The translations under genes and the position numbers were made by a program. A stretch of 64,000 nt of DNA from Thiobacillus sp. GTDB taxonomy: Bacteria > Pseudomonadota > Gammaproteobacteria > Burkholderiales > Thiobacillaceae. Position 1 is the stretch's first letter. Each line of letters starts with the position of its first letter. The stretch covers positions 186,001 through 250,000 of the forward strand of contig NZ_JADMKC010000002.1 of NCBI RefSeq assembly GCF_018780105.1. Direction: 5' to 3'. Below, in pieces: positions 52,562-61,767 of this stretch. The notes beneath the pieces were generated by a model that saw nothing but the letters and a program-made list of their open reading frames with translations, ran no database searches and was not told the origin of the DNA.

Positions 52562-52577
52562 TGGCATGATGGATGCT
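52562..52577 (+). promoter_or_regulatory. Sigma-54 promoter of the biuret/triuret operon
   Basis: TGGCATGATGGATGCT has GG and GC at the required 10-base spacing, with two departures from consensus. The predicted start falls at about 52588, inside the GntR operator. Confidence 0.65.
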
Positions 52578-52580
52578 TTG

Positions 52581-52590
52581 TTGTATACAA
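52581..52590. promoter_or_regulatory. GntR operator TTGTATACAA
   Basis: A perfect 10-base palindrome of the GTATAC type bound by FCD-class GntR proteins. It covers the predicted transcription start of the sigma-54 promoter, so binding of the regulator would block transcription. Confidence 0.72.
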
Positions 52591-52641
52591 CGATACGCGC
52601 AGTGCGTGATCGCAAACCAACTCAAGCAACCAGGAGAAACC

Positions 52642-53433
52642 ATGCAACTCAGGCAATCCCCCCTTACCGCAACTCAACCCCGATCGCGACGCCATGCGCT
52701 TGCGCACGTACTGGCCTGTTCACTGCTGGCATCGGCGAGCGTCGCCAGCCAGGCAGCGGAATGGAGCACCACCAACGTCCAGTTGCTGTACGGGGACGGC
52801 TACGAGCTGAGCGACAACTCGATGGCCATCATGACGCTGGAACATGCCAACGGCTGGAAGTACGGCGACAACTTCTTCTTCGTCGACATCAACAACCCCG
52901 CAGCCGATGGAACCGGCTACTACGGGGAATTCTCACCCCGCCTCAGTCTCGGCAGGATCAGCGGTAAGGACATGTCGTTCGGCATCGTTAAGGATGTGCT
53001 GATCGCAGGGACGCTGGAAATGGGCGAAGACCTGAATGCGCAACTGCTTGGCGTCGGTTTTGCGTTGAACCTGCCGTCGTTCGCCTTCGCAGACCTCAAT
53101 CTGTATTACCGCACCAGCCATCGCGACTGGTTGGCCGATCAGACCGACGGCGGCGCACAGGTCACGATTGACTGGCTGCTGCCATTCGAACTCGGCGGCC
53201 AGAAAATTGCTTTCGAAGGTTTTGCCGACTACGCATGGGGTGAAAAAGGCGGCAGCGCGCCCAAGGCCGACAACCTGATCACCGCTCCGCGCTTGCTGAT
53301 CGACGTCGGCAATTGGGTGGGCGCGCCCGGCACCTTGCAGGTGGGGGTCGAATACCAGATCTGGCGCAATAAGTTCGGCGTCAAGGGTGTGGATGAAGAC
53401 GTTGCCCAGGCAATGATCAAGTGGACGATGTAA
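52642..53433 (+). CDS. Tsx-like nucleoside-type outer-membrane channel
   Basis: A 263-residue exported beta-barrel. Signal peptide ends at 'SVASQAAEW'; the body carries the Tsx/DUF5020 pattern 'EWSTTNVQLLYGDGYELSD', 'MTLEHANGWKYGDNFFFVDI', 'GEFSPRLSLGRISG' and ends in 'AMIKWTM'. Tsx passes nucleosides through the outer membrane; here it probably lets small ureide-type solutes reach the BMP importer. It begins after CAGGAG and overlaps no gene. Confidence 0.85.
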   Translation: MQLRQSPLTATQPRSRRHALAHVLACSLLASASVASQAAEWSTTNVQLLYGDGYELSDNSMAIMTLEHANGWKYGDNFFFVDINNPAADGTGYYGEFSPRLSLGRISGKDMSFGIVKDVLIAGTLEMGEDLNAQLLGVGFALNLPSFAFADLNLYYRTSHRDWLADQTDGGAQVTIDWLLPFELGGQKIAFEGFADYAWGEKGGSAPKADNLITAPRLLIDVGNWVGAPGTLQVGVEYQIWRNKFGVKGVDEDVAQAMIKWTM

Positions 53434-53456
53434 CGACAGGGATGAGGAACAGGGAA

Positions 53457-54614
53457 ATGGACAAAAAAATGAGCAAGCAGCACGACACGCCCGTCAATCC
53501 GAAACGTCGCACGACGCTCAAGGGACTGGCAGGACTGGGACTCGGCATCTTCGCCGGTGGATTCGGCATCCGCGAAGCCTCTGCCGCCATCAAGAAGGTG
53601 ACCATGGGTTTCCTCTACGTCGGTCCGCGCGACGACTACGGCTACAACCAGGCGCATTTCGAAGGCAAGTCGGCCATCGCCAAACAGTCGTGGGTCAAGG
53701 CGGTCGACCAGGAAAACGTGCCGGAAACCATCGCAGTGCAGAAGGCGATGGAAAGCATGATCAACCTGGATGGCGCGCAGGTGATTTTTCCCACCTCGTT
53801 CGGTTACTTCGATCCGCACATCCTGAAAATCGCGCCCAAGTATCCCGACGTCATGTTCCTGCATTGCGGCGGCCTTTACGATGCCAGCAAGCATCCGAAG
53901 AACGTCGGCAGCTACTTCGGCTACATCGACGAGGCGGTGTACGTGTCGGGCATCGTCGCCGGCCACGCGAGCAAGACCGGCAAGCTGGGCTACATCGCGG
54001 CCATTCCGATTCCCCAGGTGCTGCGCAACATCAACAACTTCACCATGGCGGCCCGCAGCGTGAATCCCAAGATCACGGTGCAGGTGGTATTCACCGGCGG
54101 CTGGTCGAATCCGGTGAAGGAAGCCGAATCCGCCAACAGCCTGATCGACCAGGGGGTGGATGTGCTGACCTGTCACGTCGACAGCCCCAAAGTGGTGGTC
54201 GAGACCGCCGAGAAGCGCGGCGTCTATTCGTGCGGCTATCACGCCGACCAGTCGAAGCTGGCGCCCAAGGGATTCCTCACCGGGGCGGAATGGAACTGGA
54301 GCAAGGTCTATCTCGACTATGCCACCCTGATTTCCAAGGGCACCAAAATCCCCAACCTGGTGCGCGGCGGTTTCAAGGAAGGCCTGGTTAAGAGTTCGCC
54401 CTATGGCAAGGTGGTCAGCGCCAAGGCGCGCGCCCATGCCGACAAGGTGCGCGCCCAGTTCATGAAGGGCGATTTCGTGGTTTACAAGGGCCCGATCAAG
54501 GACAACACCGGCAAGGTTGTGATCGCCAGGGGCAAGGAATACGGTCAGACCGACATCTGGCTGGAAAGCATGGACTGGCTGGTTGAAGGCGTGGTCGGAC
54601 GCACCAAGGGCTAG
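53457..54614 (+). CDS. BMP-family ABC substrate-binding protein
   Basis: A 385-residue exported protein of the Bmp/PnrA (Med) family. The N-terminus has a twin-Arg pair in 'KRRTTLKGLAGLGLG', suggesting Tat export. Body: 'KKVTMGFLYVGPRDDYGYNQ', 'FLHCGGLYDASKHPKNVGSY', 'FGYIDEAVYVSGIVAGH'. Characterised members bind nucleosides; biuret and triuret are planar amides resembling part of a pyrimidine, so they are plausible ligands here. Start is chosen at 53457 (GAGGA upstream); three further Met are in frame. Confidence 0.85.
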   Translation: MDKKMSKQHDTPVNPKRRTTLKGLAGLGLGIFAGGFGIREASAAIKKVTMGFLYVGPRDDYGYNQAHFEGKSAIAKQSWVKAVDQENVPETIAVQKAMESMINLDGAQVIFPTSFGYFDPHILKIAPKYPDVMFLHCGGLYDASKHPKNVGSYFGYIDEAVYVSGIVAGHASKTGKLGYIAAIPIPQVLRNINNFTMAARSVNPKITVQVVFTGGWSNPVKEAESANSLIDQGVDVLTCHVDSPKVVVETAEKRGVYSCGYHADQSKLAPKGFLTGAEWNWSKVYLDYATLISKGTKIPNLVRGGFKEGLVKSSPYGKVVSAKARAHADKVRAQFMKGDFVVYKGPIKDNTGKVVIARGKEYGQTDIWLESMDWLVEGVVGRTKG

Positions 54615-54616
54615 CC

Positions 54617-55651
54617 ATGTTGCCGTTCGCCCCCTTCCTGATCCCGCTGGTGGCGATTGCGCTGTCGCTGGTGCTGTTCGGCGGCTTTGTCGGCCTCGCC
54701 GGCGCCGATGTGCAGGCGGTCTACCAGTCCATCTACCGGGGCGCGTTCGGCACCTGGTTTTCCTGGCAGAACACCCTCACCAGCGCGGCGCCGCTGATGC
54801 TGACCGCCTTGTGCACGGCCTTGCCGGCGCGCCTTGGTCTGATCGTGATCGGCGGCGAGGGCGCGGTGGTGGTGGGCGGGCTGGCCGCAGCGCTGACCGG
54901 CCTGGTGCTGGTCGACGCCAACCCGTGGGTCGCGCTGGCCGGCATGGCGCTGGCGGCGATGCTGACGGGCGGACTGCTGATCGGTCTGGTGGGCTGGCTG
55001 CGGCATGGCCGCAACGTCAACGAGACCATCAGTTCGCTGCTGTTCAACTACATCAGCATCGCCATCCTGAGTTTTTTGGTGATCGGCCCGCTGCGCGATC
55101 CCGAAACGCTCAACAAGCCGTCCACCCATCACATCGGCGACACCCACATGCTGGGCGCGTTGGGCGACACCTCGATCCACTGGGGCTTCGGCTACGGGCT
55201 GATCGTCTGCCTGCTGCTGTGGGTGCTCTACAAACGCACGGTGTTCGGCTTCGCGGTCGACATGGTGGGCGGCAACGTGCGCGCGGCATTGCTGTCCGGT
55301 CTTCCGGTCGGGCGCATCGTGTTTCTGGTGTGCATGATGGGCGGCGCCGCCGCCGGACTCGCCGGCATGGTGGAGGTGGCGGCGGTACACGGCCGCGCCA
55401 ACACTTCGCTCAACGCCGGCTACGGCTACGAAGGCATTCTCATCGCCTTTGCCGCGCGCCATCACCCGCTGGCCATCATTCCCATGGCCATCCTGTTCGG
55501 CGGCATTCGCGCGTCGAGCGGACTGATGCAGCGCGACCACGACTTGCCGGATGCGACCAGCCTGGTGCTGCAGGGCATCATTTTCATCCTCATCCTCGCC
55601 AGCGAAGCGGTGTTTGCCCGGCTGGCCAAGCGGCAAGGGAGCGCAGCATGA
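54617..55651 (+). CDS. ABC permease 1 of the BMP-type importer
   Basis: A 344-residue inner-membrane permease (BPD_transp_2/RnsB-YufP type) with about nine hydrophobic segments and the motif 'VGGNVRAALLSGLPVGRIVF' before the ATPase contact. It starts 2 bases after the binding-protein stop, and its TGA overlaps permease 2 by ATGA. Confidence 0.9.
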   Translation: MLPFAPFLIPLVAIALSLVLFGGFVGLAGADVQAVYQSIYRGAFGTWFSWQNTLTSAAPLMLTALCTALPARLGLIVIGGEGAVVVGGLAAALTGLVLVDANPWVALAGMALAAMLTGGLLIGLVGWLRHGRNVNETISSLLFNYISIAILSFLVIGPLRDPETLNKPSTHHIGDTHMLGALGDTSIHWGFGYGLIVCLLLWVLYKRTVFGFAVDMVGGNVRAALLSGLPVGRIVFLVCMMGGAAAGLAGMVEVAAVHGRANTSLNAGYGYEGILIAFAARHHPLAIIPMAILFGGIRASSGLMQRDHDLPDATSLVLQGIIFILILASEAVFARLAKRQGSAA

Positions 55652-56568
55652 GCGGCGACACGATCGACTGGATTACCGTGCTGATCGCGGTGTTTGGCGG
55701 CGCGATCCGGGTAGGCACCCCCTTCCTGTTCGTCAGCCTCGGCGAGTGCCTGACCGAGAAAAGCGGCCGCATCAACCTCGGCCTCGAAGGCAACCTGATC
55801 ATGGGCGCGATGGCCGGCTACGGCGTCGCCTGGATCAGCGGTTCGCCCTGGCTCGGCGTGCTGGCGGCCGGCGCCACCGGCGTGCTGCTGGGCTTTGTGC
55901 ATGCGTTGTTGTGCCAGCAGCCGCGGGTCAACGACATCGCCGTCGGCATCGCCCTGATGATCCTCGGCACCGGGCTGGCCTTCTTCCTCGGCAAGCCGCT
56001 GATCCAGCCGAGCGCGCCGCACCTGCCGGCGCTGCATCTTGGCGACTGGAGCGATAACCCGGCCTTGCGCGCGGCGCTGGAGATCAACGTGCTGTTCATT
56101 GTCGGGGTGATCCTGGCGCCGGCCATGGCCTGGTTCTTCCGCAGCACGCGCTGGGGACTGGCGATCCGCACGGTGGGCGAGAGCGACGATGCGGCGCGCG
56201 CGATGGGGCTGCACGTCAACGGCGTGCGCATGCTCGCCACCATGGCCGGCGGTTTTCTGGCCGGCGTTGGCGGGGCGTTTCTGTCCCTGTATTACCCGGG
56301 CGGCTGGAGCGAAGGCCTGTCCAGCGGGCAGGGCCTGATGGCGGTGGCGCTGGTGATTTTCGCGCGCTGGGATCCGGTGCGCTGCCTGTATGCCTCGCTG
56401 CTGTTCGGCGGCGCCGGCGCGCTCGGGCCGTCGCTGCAATCGGTGGGCGTGACCTGGGGCTACTACCTGTTCAATGCCGCCCCCTACGTGTTGACCCTGG
56501 CGTTGATGATCGCCGCCTCGTCGACCAGGGTGCGTTCCGGCATGCCCGGCTCGCTGGCGGCCCGCTAA
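55648..56568 (+). CDS. ABC permease 2 of the BMP-type importer
   Basis: A 306-residue partner permease (YufQ/RnsC type): '[20 protein letters not shown]', '[20 protein letters not shown]' and '[20 protein letters not shown]' (coupling helix). Together with permease 1 it forms the heterodimeric channel. The longer frame upstream is inside permease 1 and is not used. Confidence 0.9.
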   Translation: MSGDTIDWITVLIAVFGGAIRVGTPFLFVSLGECLTEKSGRINLGLEGNLIMGAMAGYGVAWISGSPWLGVLAAGATGVLLGFVHALLCQQPRVNDIAVGIALMILGTGLAFFLGKPLIQPSAPHLPALHLGDWSDNPALRAALEINVLFIVGVILAPAMAWFFRSTRWGLAIRTVGESDDAARAMGLHVNGVRMLATMAGGFLAGVGGAFLSLYYPGGWSEGLSSGQGLMAVALVIFARWDPVRCLYASLLFGGAGALGPSLQSVGVTWGYYLFNAAPYVLTLALMIAASSTRVRSGMPGSLAAR

Positions 56569-56590
56569 CAAATCCAATGGAGAAACATTC

Positions 56591-57271
56591 ATGAGCATGA
56601 CCGTTGCAGCCGATCCCTATCCCTGGCCGTTCGATGGCGACCTTCGGATGGACAACACTGCTTTGATCATCATCGACATGCAGACTGACTTTTGCGGCCA
56701 CGGCGGCTACGTCGACCGCATGGGCTACGACCTGAGCCTGACCCGCGCGCCGATCGAACCGATCGCCCGCGTGCTGGCGATGGCCCGGCAGCAGGGCATG
56801 ATGGTGATCCACACCCGCGAAGGCCATCGCCCCGATCTCACCGATCTGCCCGCCAACAAGCGCTGGCGCAGCCAGCGCATCGGCGCCGGGATCGGCGATC
56901 CGGGACCGTGCGGCAAGGTGCTGGTGCGCGGCGAGCCGGGCTGGGAAATCATCCCGGAACTCGCGCCGCAGCCCGGCGAGCCCATCATCGACAAACCCGG
57001 CAAGGGCTCGTTTTATGCCACCGACCTCGAACTGCTGCTGCACAAGGCCGGCATCCGCAACCTGATCCTGACCGGCATCACCACCGACGTCTGCGTGCAT
57101 ACCACCATGCGCAACGCCAACGACATGGGTTTCGAATGCCTACTGCTGGCGGATTGCTGCGGCGCCACCGATCAGGTCAACCATCTGGCGGCGCTGAAGA
57201 TGGTGAAAATGCAGGGCGGCGTGTTCGGCGCGGTCGCCACGTCCGCGCAATTGCTCGAGACCTTCGCATGA
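56591..57271 (+). CDS. biuH: Biuret hydrolase (cysteine hydrolase, isochorismatase-like)
   Basis: A 226-residue enzyme expected to split biuret to allophanate and ammonia. The catalytic triad is Asp29 in '[10 protein letters not shown]', Lys135 in '[10 protein letters not shown]' and Cys168 in 'TGITTDVCV'. The sequence closely follows my memory of Rhizobium BiuH across its length, including 'ADPYPWPF', 'GYDLSL', '[20 protein letters not shown]' and '[17 protein letters not shown]'. It is inside the importer operon, before the ATPase gene with ATGA overlap. Confidence 0.88.
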   Translation: MSMTVAADPYPWPFDGDLRMDNTALIIIDMQTDFCGHGGYVDRMGYDLSLTRAPIEPIARVLAMARQQGMMVIHTREGHRPDLTDLPANKRWRSQRIGAGIGDPGPCGKVLVRGEPGWEIIPELAPQPGEPIIDKPGKGSFYATDLELLLHKAGIRNLILTGITTDVCVHTTMRNANDMGFECLLLADCCGATDQVNHLAALKMVKMQGGVFGAVATSAQLLETFA

Positions 57272-58803
57272 GTACCCCGCACGCCCTGGCGCTGCAAGCC
57301 ATCAATGTCAGCAAGCGCTTCGGCGCCCTGCAGGCGCTGGACCAGGTTTCGCTGAAGCTGCGGCAGGGCAGCATCCATGCCTTGCTGGGCGAAAACGGCG
57401 CCGGCAAGAGCACGCTGGTGAAATGCATCGTCGGCTTTTACACGCCCGACGACGGCGAGGTGTTGCTGGGCGAGCGTCAACAGGCCATCGGCAATCCACG
57501 CGATGCGCACGAGCTCGGCATCGGCATGGTCTACCAGCACTTCACCCTGATTCCAAACATGAGTGTGCTGGAAAATCTGGTGCTGGCGCGGCCGCACCTG
57601 CCCGCGGTGATCGACTGGAAAAAGGAACGCCAGGCGATTGCCGAACGCATGCAGAGCATGCCCTTCCAGCTGCCGCTCGACGCCTCGGTAAACCATCTGG
57701 CCGCAGGCGAAAAGCAGAAACTGGAAATCGTCAAACAGCTGCTGCTCGGCGTGAAGGTGCTGATCCTCGACGAACCCACCTCGGTGCTGACGCCGGACGA
57801 GGCCGACGAAGTGCTGGGGCGCATCCGCGAGATGACGCGCGCGGCCGGACTCAGCGTGCTGATCATCACCCACAAGTTCCGCGAGGTGATGACTTACGCC
57901 GACGACGTCACAGTGCTGCGCCGCGGCAAATTCGCCGGTTCGGCCGAGGTCGCCGGCGTCGACATCCGGCAGCTGGCGGAAATGATGGTGGGCAGCGAGT
58001 TTTCCCAGACTGCGCTGGCCCGCGCGGCGGTGGCGGAGCAGCCGCTGAAGCTCGGCATCGACGCGCTCAGCGTGGCGGACGACAGCGGCATGTCCGCGGT
58101 GCACGCGCTGTCGTTGCAGGTGAAGGCGGGCGAGATCGTCGGCATCGCCGGCGTTTCCGGCAACGGCCAGCGCGAGCTGGTGGAGGCGCTGGCCGGCCAG
58201 CGGCCGCCGAGCGGCGGCACGATCCGCGTCATGGGCGAGACCTACAGTGGGCGTCGCCGCGAACTGCTGCGCCACGGCTTCCACTGCCTGCCCGAGGAGC
58301 CGCTGCGCAACGCCAGCGTGCCGCGCATGAGCGTGGCGGAGAACCTCGCCTTTCGCCACTACGACCAGCGGCCTTTCAGCCTGTACGGCTTGCTGCGCCG
58401 CAGTCGCATGGCCGCCGCCGCGGTGCAGGCCATTGCCGATTTCAAGGTGCGCCCGCCGCTGCCCAATGCGCCCATCGGCGACCTTTCGGGCGGCAACGTG
58501 CAGCGCGCCATCCTGGCTCGCGAACTGGGCGAACAGCCCAATGTGCTGGTGGTGGCCAACCCCTGCTTCGGCCTCGATTTCACCGCCGTGACCGAAATTC
58601 ACGCCCGCATCATGGCGGCGCGCAACGCCGGTGCGGCCGTGCTGCTGGTGAGCGAGGACCTCGACGAAATTCTCGAACTGGCCGACCGCATTCATGTCAT
58701 GTCCGGCGGACGGCTGGTCTACGAGACCACACCCGCCGCGGCCGACCCCATTGTGATGGGCCGCCACATGGCGGGCCACGGAGAAACCGCTCATGCAGAT
58801 TGA
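57268..58803 (+). CDS. ABC ATPase of the BMP-type importer (two nucleotide-binding domains)
   Basis: A 511-residue RbsA/YufO-like ATPase with two NBDs. First: Walker A '[19 protein letters not shown]', Walker B '[19 protein letters not shown]'. Second: '[20 protein letters not shown]' (degenerate Walker A) and '[20 protein letters not shown]' with '[13 protein letters not shown]', where the usual Glu after Walker B is replaced. One canonical and one degenerate site is normal for this group. It overlaps both neighbours. Confidence 0.9.
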   Translation: MSTPHALALQAINVSKRFGALQALDQVSLKLRQGSIHALLGENGAGKSTLVKCIVGFYTPDDGEVLLGERQQAIGNPRDAHELGIGMVYQHFTLIPNMSVLENLVLARPHLPAVIDWKKERQAIAERMQSMPFQLPLDASVNHLAAGEKQKLEIVKQLLLGVKVLILDEPTSVLTPDEADEVLGRIREMTRAAGLSVLIITHKFREVMTYADDVTVLRRGKFAGSAEVAGVDIRQLAEMMVGSEFSQTALARAAVAEQPLKLGIDALSVADDSGMSAVHALSLQVKAGEIVGIAGVSGNGQRELVEALAGQRPPSGGTIRVMGETYSGRRRELLRHGFHCLPEEPLRNASVPRMSVAENLAFRHYDQRPFSLYGLLRRSRMAAAAVQAIADFKVRPPLPNAPIGDLSGGNVQRAILARELGEQPNVLVVANPCFGLDFTAVTEIHARIMAARNAGAAVLLVSEDLDEILELADRIHVMSGGRLVYETTPAAADPIVMGRHMAGHGETAHAD

Positions 58804-59464
58804 CGCCCGCCCCTATGCCTACGCCCTGCCCGAGCGGCCACCGGCATTGGTCATCATCGACATGCAACGGGATTTTGTGGAACCCGGCGGCTTCGGCGAC
58901 GCCCTCGGCAACGACGTCGGCCGGCTGCAGGCCTGCGTGCCGGTGATCGCCCGCTTGCTGGCGACCGCGCGGCGTCTGGGTATGCCGGTGATCCACACGC
59001 GCGAGGCGCACCGGCCGGATTTGTCCGACTGTCCGTCGTCGAAGCGGCTGCGCGGCGACTGCCGGCTCAGGATCGGCGATGCGGGTCCGATGGGGCGGCT
59101 GCTGGTGGATGGCGAGCCGGGCAATGCCATCATCGAGGCGCTGGCGCCGGCGCCGGGCGAGGTCGAACTGGTGAAGCCGGGCAAAGGCGCGTTCTACGCC
59201 ACGCCATTGCAGGAAATCCTGCAGCAGCTTGGCGTGAGCCACCTGCTGTTTACTGGCGTCACCACCGAGGTGTGCGTGCAGACCACGATGCGCGAGGCCA
59301 ACGACCGCGGCTACAGCTGCCTGCTGGTCGAGGACGGCACCGAGAGTTATTTTCCCGAATTCAAACAGGCCACGCTGGACATGATCACCGCACAGGGCGG
59401 CATCGTCGGCTGGACGGCAACCTGCGCGGCCGTGTGCACCGGACTGGAACGGGCGTATGGCTGA
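58793..59464 (+). CDS. trtA: Second cysteine hydrolase, probable triuret hydrolase
   Basis: A 223-residue isochorismatase-like enzyme, paralogous to BiuH. Triad: Asp23 in '[10 protein letters not shown]', Lys128 in '[14 protein letters not shown]', Cys161 in '[13 protein letters not shown]'. Pairing with biuH and atzF recalls the triuret pathway of Herbaspirillum, in which TrtA turns triuret to carboxybiuret that decays to biuret. Other ureide amidases are possible, so the symbol is tentative. It overlaps the ATPase and cupin genes. Confidence 0.7.
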   Translation: MQIDARPYAYALPERPPALVIIDMQRDFVEPGGFGDALGNDVGRLQACVPVIARLLATARRLGMPVIHTREAHRPDLSDCPSSKRLRGDCRLRIGDAGPMGRLLVDGEPGNAIIEALAPAPGEVELVKPGKGAFYATPLQEILQQLGVSHLLFTGVTTEVCVQTTMREANDRGYSCLLVEDGTESYFPEFKQATLDMITAQGGIVGWTATCAAVCTGLERAYG

Positions 59465-59813
59465 GCGCGCGCCCCGACTGGTACTGAAAGATCTGGCATC
59501 CATTCCCCTGCGGCTCGGCGAGTTCGCCTGGGAGTCCCTCGGTCCCGGCGTGGAACTCAGCCGTCTCTATCAGGATGCGGCGGGCAATACCAAGCTCGCC
59601 CTGCTGCGCTACGCGCCCGGCGCGACCGTGCCCGAGCACCTGCACACCGGCATGGAATACATCCAGATCCTGGCCGGTTCCCAGCAGGACGAACGCGGGG
59701 TATACCGCGCCGGCACCCTGCTGGTGAGCATACCCGGCACGCGCCACAGCATCGCCAGTCCCGAAGGCTGCATCGCACTGGCAATGTGGGAAGCGCCCGT
59801 GCATTTTGTGTAG
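59457..59813 (+). CDS. Small cupin protein (ChrR-like)
   Basis: A 118-residue single cupin domain with metal ligands in '[15 protein letters not shown]' (His, His, Glu) and 'SIPGTRHSI' (His). It overlaps trtA by 8 bases and precedes atzF, so it belongs to the ureide operon. No reaction can be assigned; it may be an isomerase, a sensor or a helper for an unstable carboxylated intermediate. Confidence 0.8.
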   Translation: MAERAPRLVLKDLASIPLRLGEFAWESLGPGVELSRLYQDAAGNTKLALLRYAPGATVPEHLHTGMEYIQILAGSQQDERGVYRAGTLLVSIPGTRHSIASPEGCIALAMWEAPVHFV

Positions 59814-59836
59814 AGTGGAGCGTTTTCAATACCCGC

Positions 59837-59870
59837 GGGTGGCCGGCCTGCCGCAGGCCGGCGCCCACCC
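59837..59870 (+). repeat. Strong hairpin before atzF
   Basis: GGGTGG-CCGGCCTGC pairs with GCAGGCCGG-CCACCC across a one-base loop centre and a CGC bulge. It fills most of the 69-base gap between the cupin and atzF genes. No T-run follows, so partial attenuation or message stabilisation is more likely than full termination. Confidence 0.55.
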
Positions 59871-59882
59871 AGACCGACCGAC

Positions 59883-61676
59883 ATGATCCCCAATCTGAAT
59901 ATCGCCACGCTCCGTCGCCGCTATCAATCCGGCGACCTCACTCCGCTTGCCCTGGTGGACGACCTGCTTGCCCGCATGGCTGGCGAGGACACGCATGCCA
60001 TCTGGATCAGCCGCCTCGACGCCGAGACCCTGCGCGACTACGCCCGCAAGCTCGAAGGCAAGGACCCGGCGAGCCTGCCGCTGTACGGCATTCCCTTCGC
60101 CATCAAGGACAACATCGACCTCGCCGGCCTACCGACCACCGCCGCCTGCCCCGAATTCGCCTACACGCCCGAACGCAGCGCGACGGTCGTGCAGCGCCTC
60201 ATCGATGCCGGCGCCATTCCAGTTGGGAAAGCCAACCTCGACCAGTTCGCCACCGGATTGAACGGCACCCGCTCGCCCTACGGCGCCTGCCGCAACGCCT
60301 TCAACCCCGACTACATTTCCGGAGGCTCCAGTTCCGGCTCGGCAGTTGCGGTCGCGCTCGGCCTCGCGAGCTTTTCGCTTGGCACCGACACCGCCGGCTC
60401 CGGCCGTGTGCCGGCCGCGTTCAACCATCTGGTCGGCCACAAGCCGAGCTGCGGTGCGCTTTCCACGCGCGGCGTGGTGCCCGCCTGTCATTCGCTCGAC
60501 GCCGTGTCGATCTTTGCGCTGACCGCCGAGGACGCCGAGCGCGTGCTGGCGGTGGCCGCCGGCTTCGATGCCGAGGATGAATATTCAAGGCCGCTGGCGC
60601 CGCACGGCTTCGACTTCGGCCGCGCCGCGCATTTCAGATTCGGCGTGCCGAAGCAACAGGATCTGGCGTTCTTCGGCAACGCCGAGGCCGAGCGCCTGTT
60701 CGATGAAGCCGTGGCACGCATGCAGGCGCTCGGCGGCACGCCGGTCGAAATCGACTTCGCACCGTTTCTGCAGACCGCGCGCCTGCTGTACGGCGGCCCC
60801 TGGGTGGCCGAGCGCTACCTCGCCATCCGCGACTTCTTCGACGCGCAGTCCGACAAGGTCTTTCCGCCGGTGCGCGACATCATCGCCGGCGGTCGCGCCA
60901 TCAGCGCCGCCGACACCTTCGCCCACCTCTACAAACTGCGTGCGTTCAAGCGCACCTGCGATGCGGTGTGGAACGACATCGACGTGCTGCTCACCCCCAC
61001 CGCCGGCACGATCTATCGCATCGAAGACATGCAGGCCGACCCCATCCGCCTCAATTCCAATCTCGGTTACTACACCAACTTCATGAACCTGCTCGACCTC
61101 GCCGCCACCGCCGTGCCGGCCGGGTTCCAGCACGACGGCCTGCCGTTCGGCGTCACCCTGATCGCGCCGCCGCATCAGGACGGCCCGCTGCTGCATCTGG
61201 CTTCCAGAATGCAGCAGGCGCTCGGCGGCAAAACGGGCGCCACCGCGCACCCGCTGCCTGCTGCCGAAGCCCTGAACCTGCTGGCGAGCGGCCAGGTGCG
61301 CGTCGCCGTCGTCGGCGCCCACCTTTCCGGCCTGCCGCTCAACCCCCAGCTCACCGAACGCCGTGCGCGCAGGATTGCCACGACGCAGACCGCGCCGAAA
61401 TACCGCCTCTACGCCCTGCCCGACGGCAAGCGCCCCGGCCTGATCAAAGTGGAAAGCGGTGGCGCCGCCATCGCCTGCGAAGTCTGGGAAATGCCCGCCG
61501 CCGCCTTCGGCACCTTCGTCGCCGGCATCGCCGCGCCGCTCGGCATCGGCACGCTGGAACTGGCCGATGGCACCACCGTGAACGGCTTTATCTGCGAAGG
61601 CCTCGGCGTGGCCGGCGCGCAGGACATTACGGAATTCGGGGGGTGGCGGGCGTGGTTGGCGTCACGGGATGTATGA
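59883..61676 (+). CDS. atzF: Allophanate hydrolase
   Basis: A 597-residue enzyme that converts allophanate to ammonia and CO2 (via N-carboxycarbamate). The N-terminal amidase-signature domain has the Ser-Ser-Lys triad: Lys75 in 'FAIKDNIDL', Ser149 in 'GGSSSGSAV', Ser173 in 'DTAGSGRVP'. The C-terminal domain (about 450-597, 'MPAAAFGTFVAGIAAPLGIG') is the decarboxylating part typical of AtzF. It is the shared last step for guanidine (via CgdAB) and biuret/triuret. The start codon has only a weak ribosome site, after the hairpin. Confidence 0.93.
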   Translation: MIPNLNIATLRRRYQSGDLTPLALVDDLLARMAGEDTHAIWISRLDAETLRDYARKLEGKDPASLPLYGIPFAIKDNIDLAGLPTTAACPEFAYTPERSATVVQRLIDAGAIPVGKANLDQFATGLNGTRSPYGACRNAFNPDYISGGSSSGSAVAVALGLASFSLGTDTAGSGRVPAAFNHLVGHKPSCGALSTRGVVPACHSLDAVSIFALTAEDAERVLAVAAGFDAEDEYSRPLAPHGFDFGRAAHFRFGVPKQQDLAFFGNAEAERLFDEAVARMQALGGTPVEIDFAPFLQTARLLYGGPWVAERYLAIRDFFDAQSDKVFPPVRDIIAGGRAISAADTFAHLYKLRAFKRTCDAVWNDIDVLLTPTAGTIYRIEDMQADPIRLNSNLGYYTNFMNLLDLAATAVPAGFQHDGLPFGVTLIAPPHQDGPLLHLASRMQQALGGKTGATAHPLPAAEALNLLASGQVRVAVVGAHLSGLPLNPQLTERRARRIATTQTAPKYRLYALPDGKRPGLIKVESGGAAIACEVWEMPAAAFGTFVAGIAAPLGIGTLELADGTTVNGFICEGLGVAGAQDITEFGGWRAWLASRDV

Positions 61677-61767
61677 CAGCGAACGACCCAAAGCGGGAGA
61701 TAACCGGTGCTGCGCGGCTCTATCGCCCAGCGACCGAAGGGAGCGAGGTTGAGCGCCGGGTTGGAAA

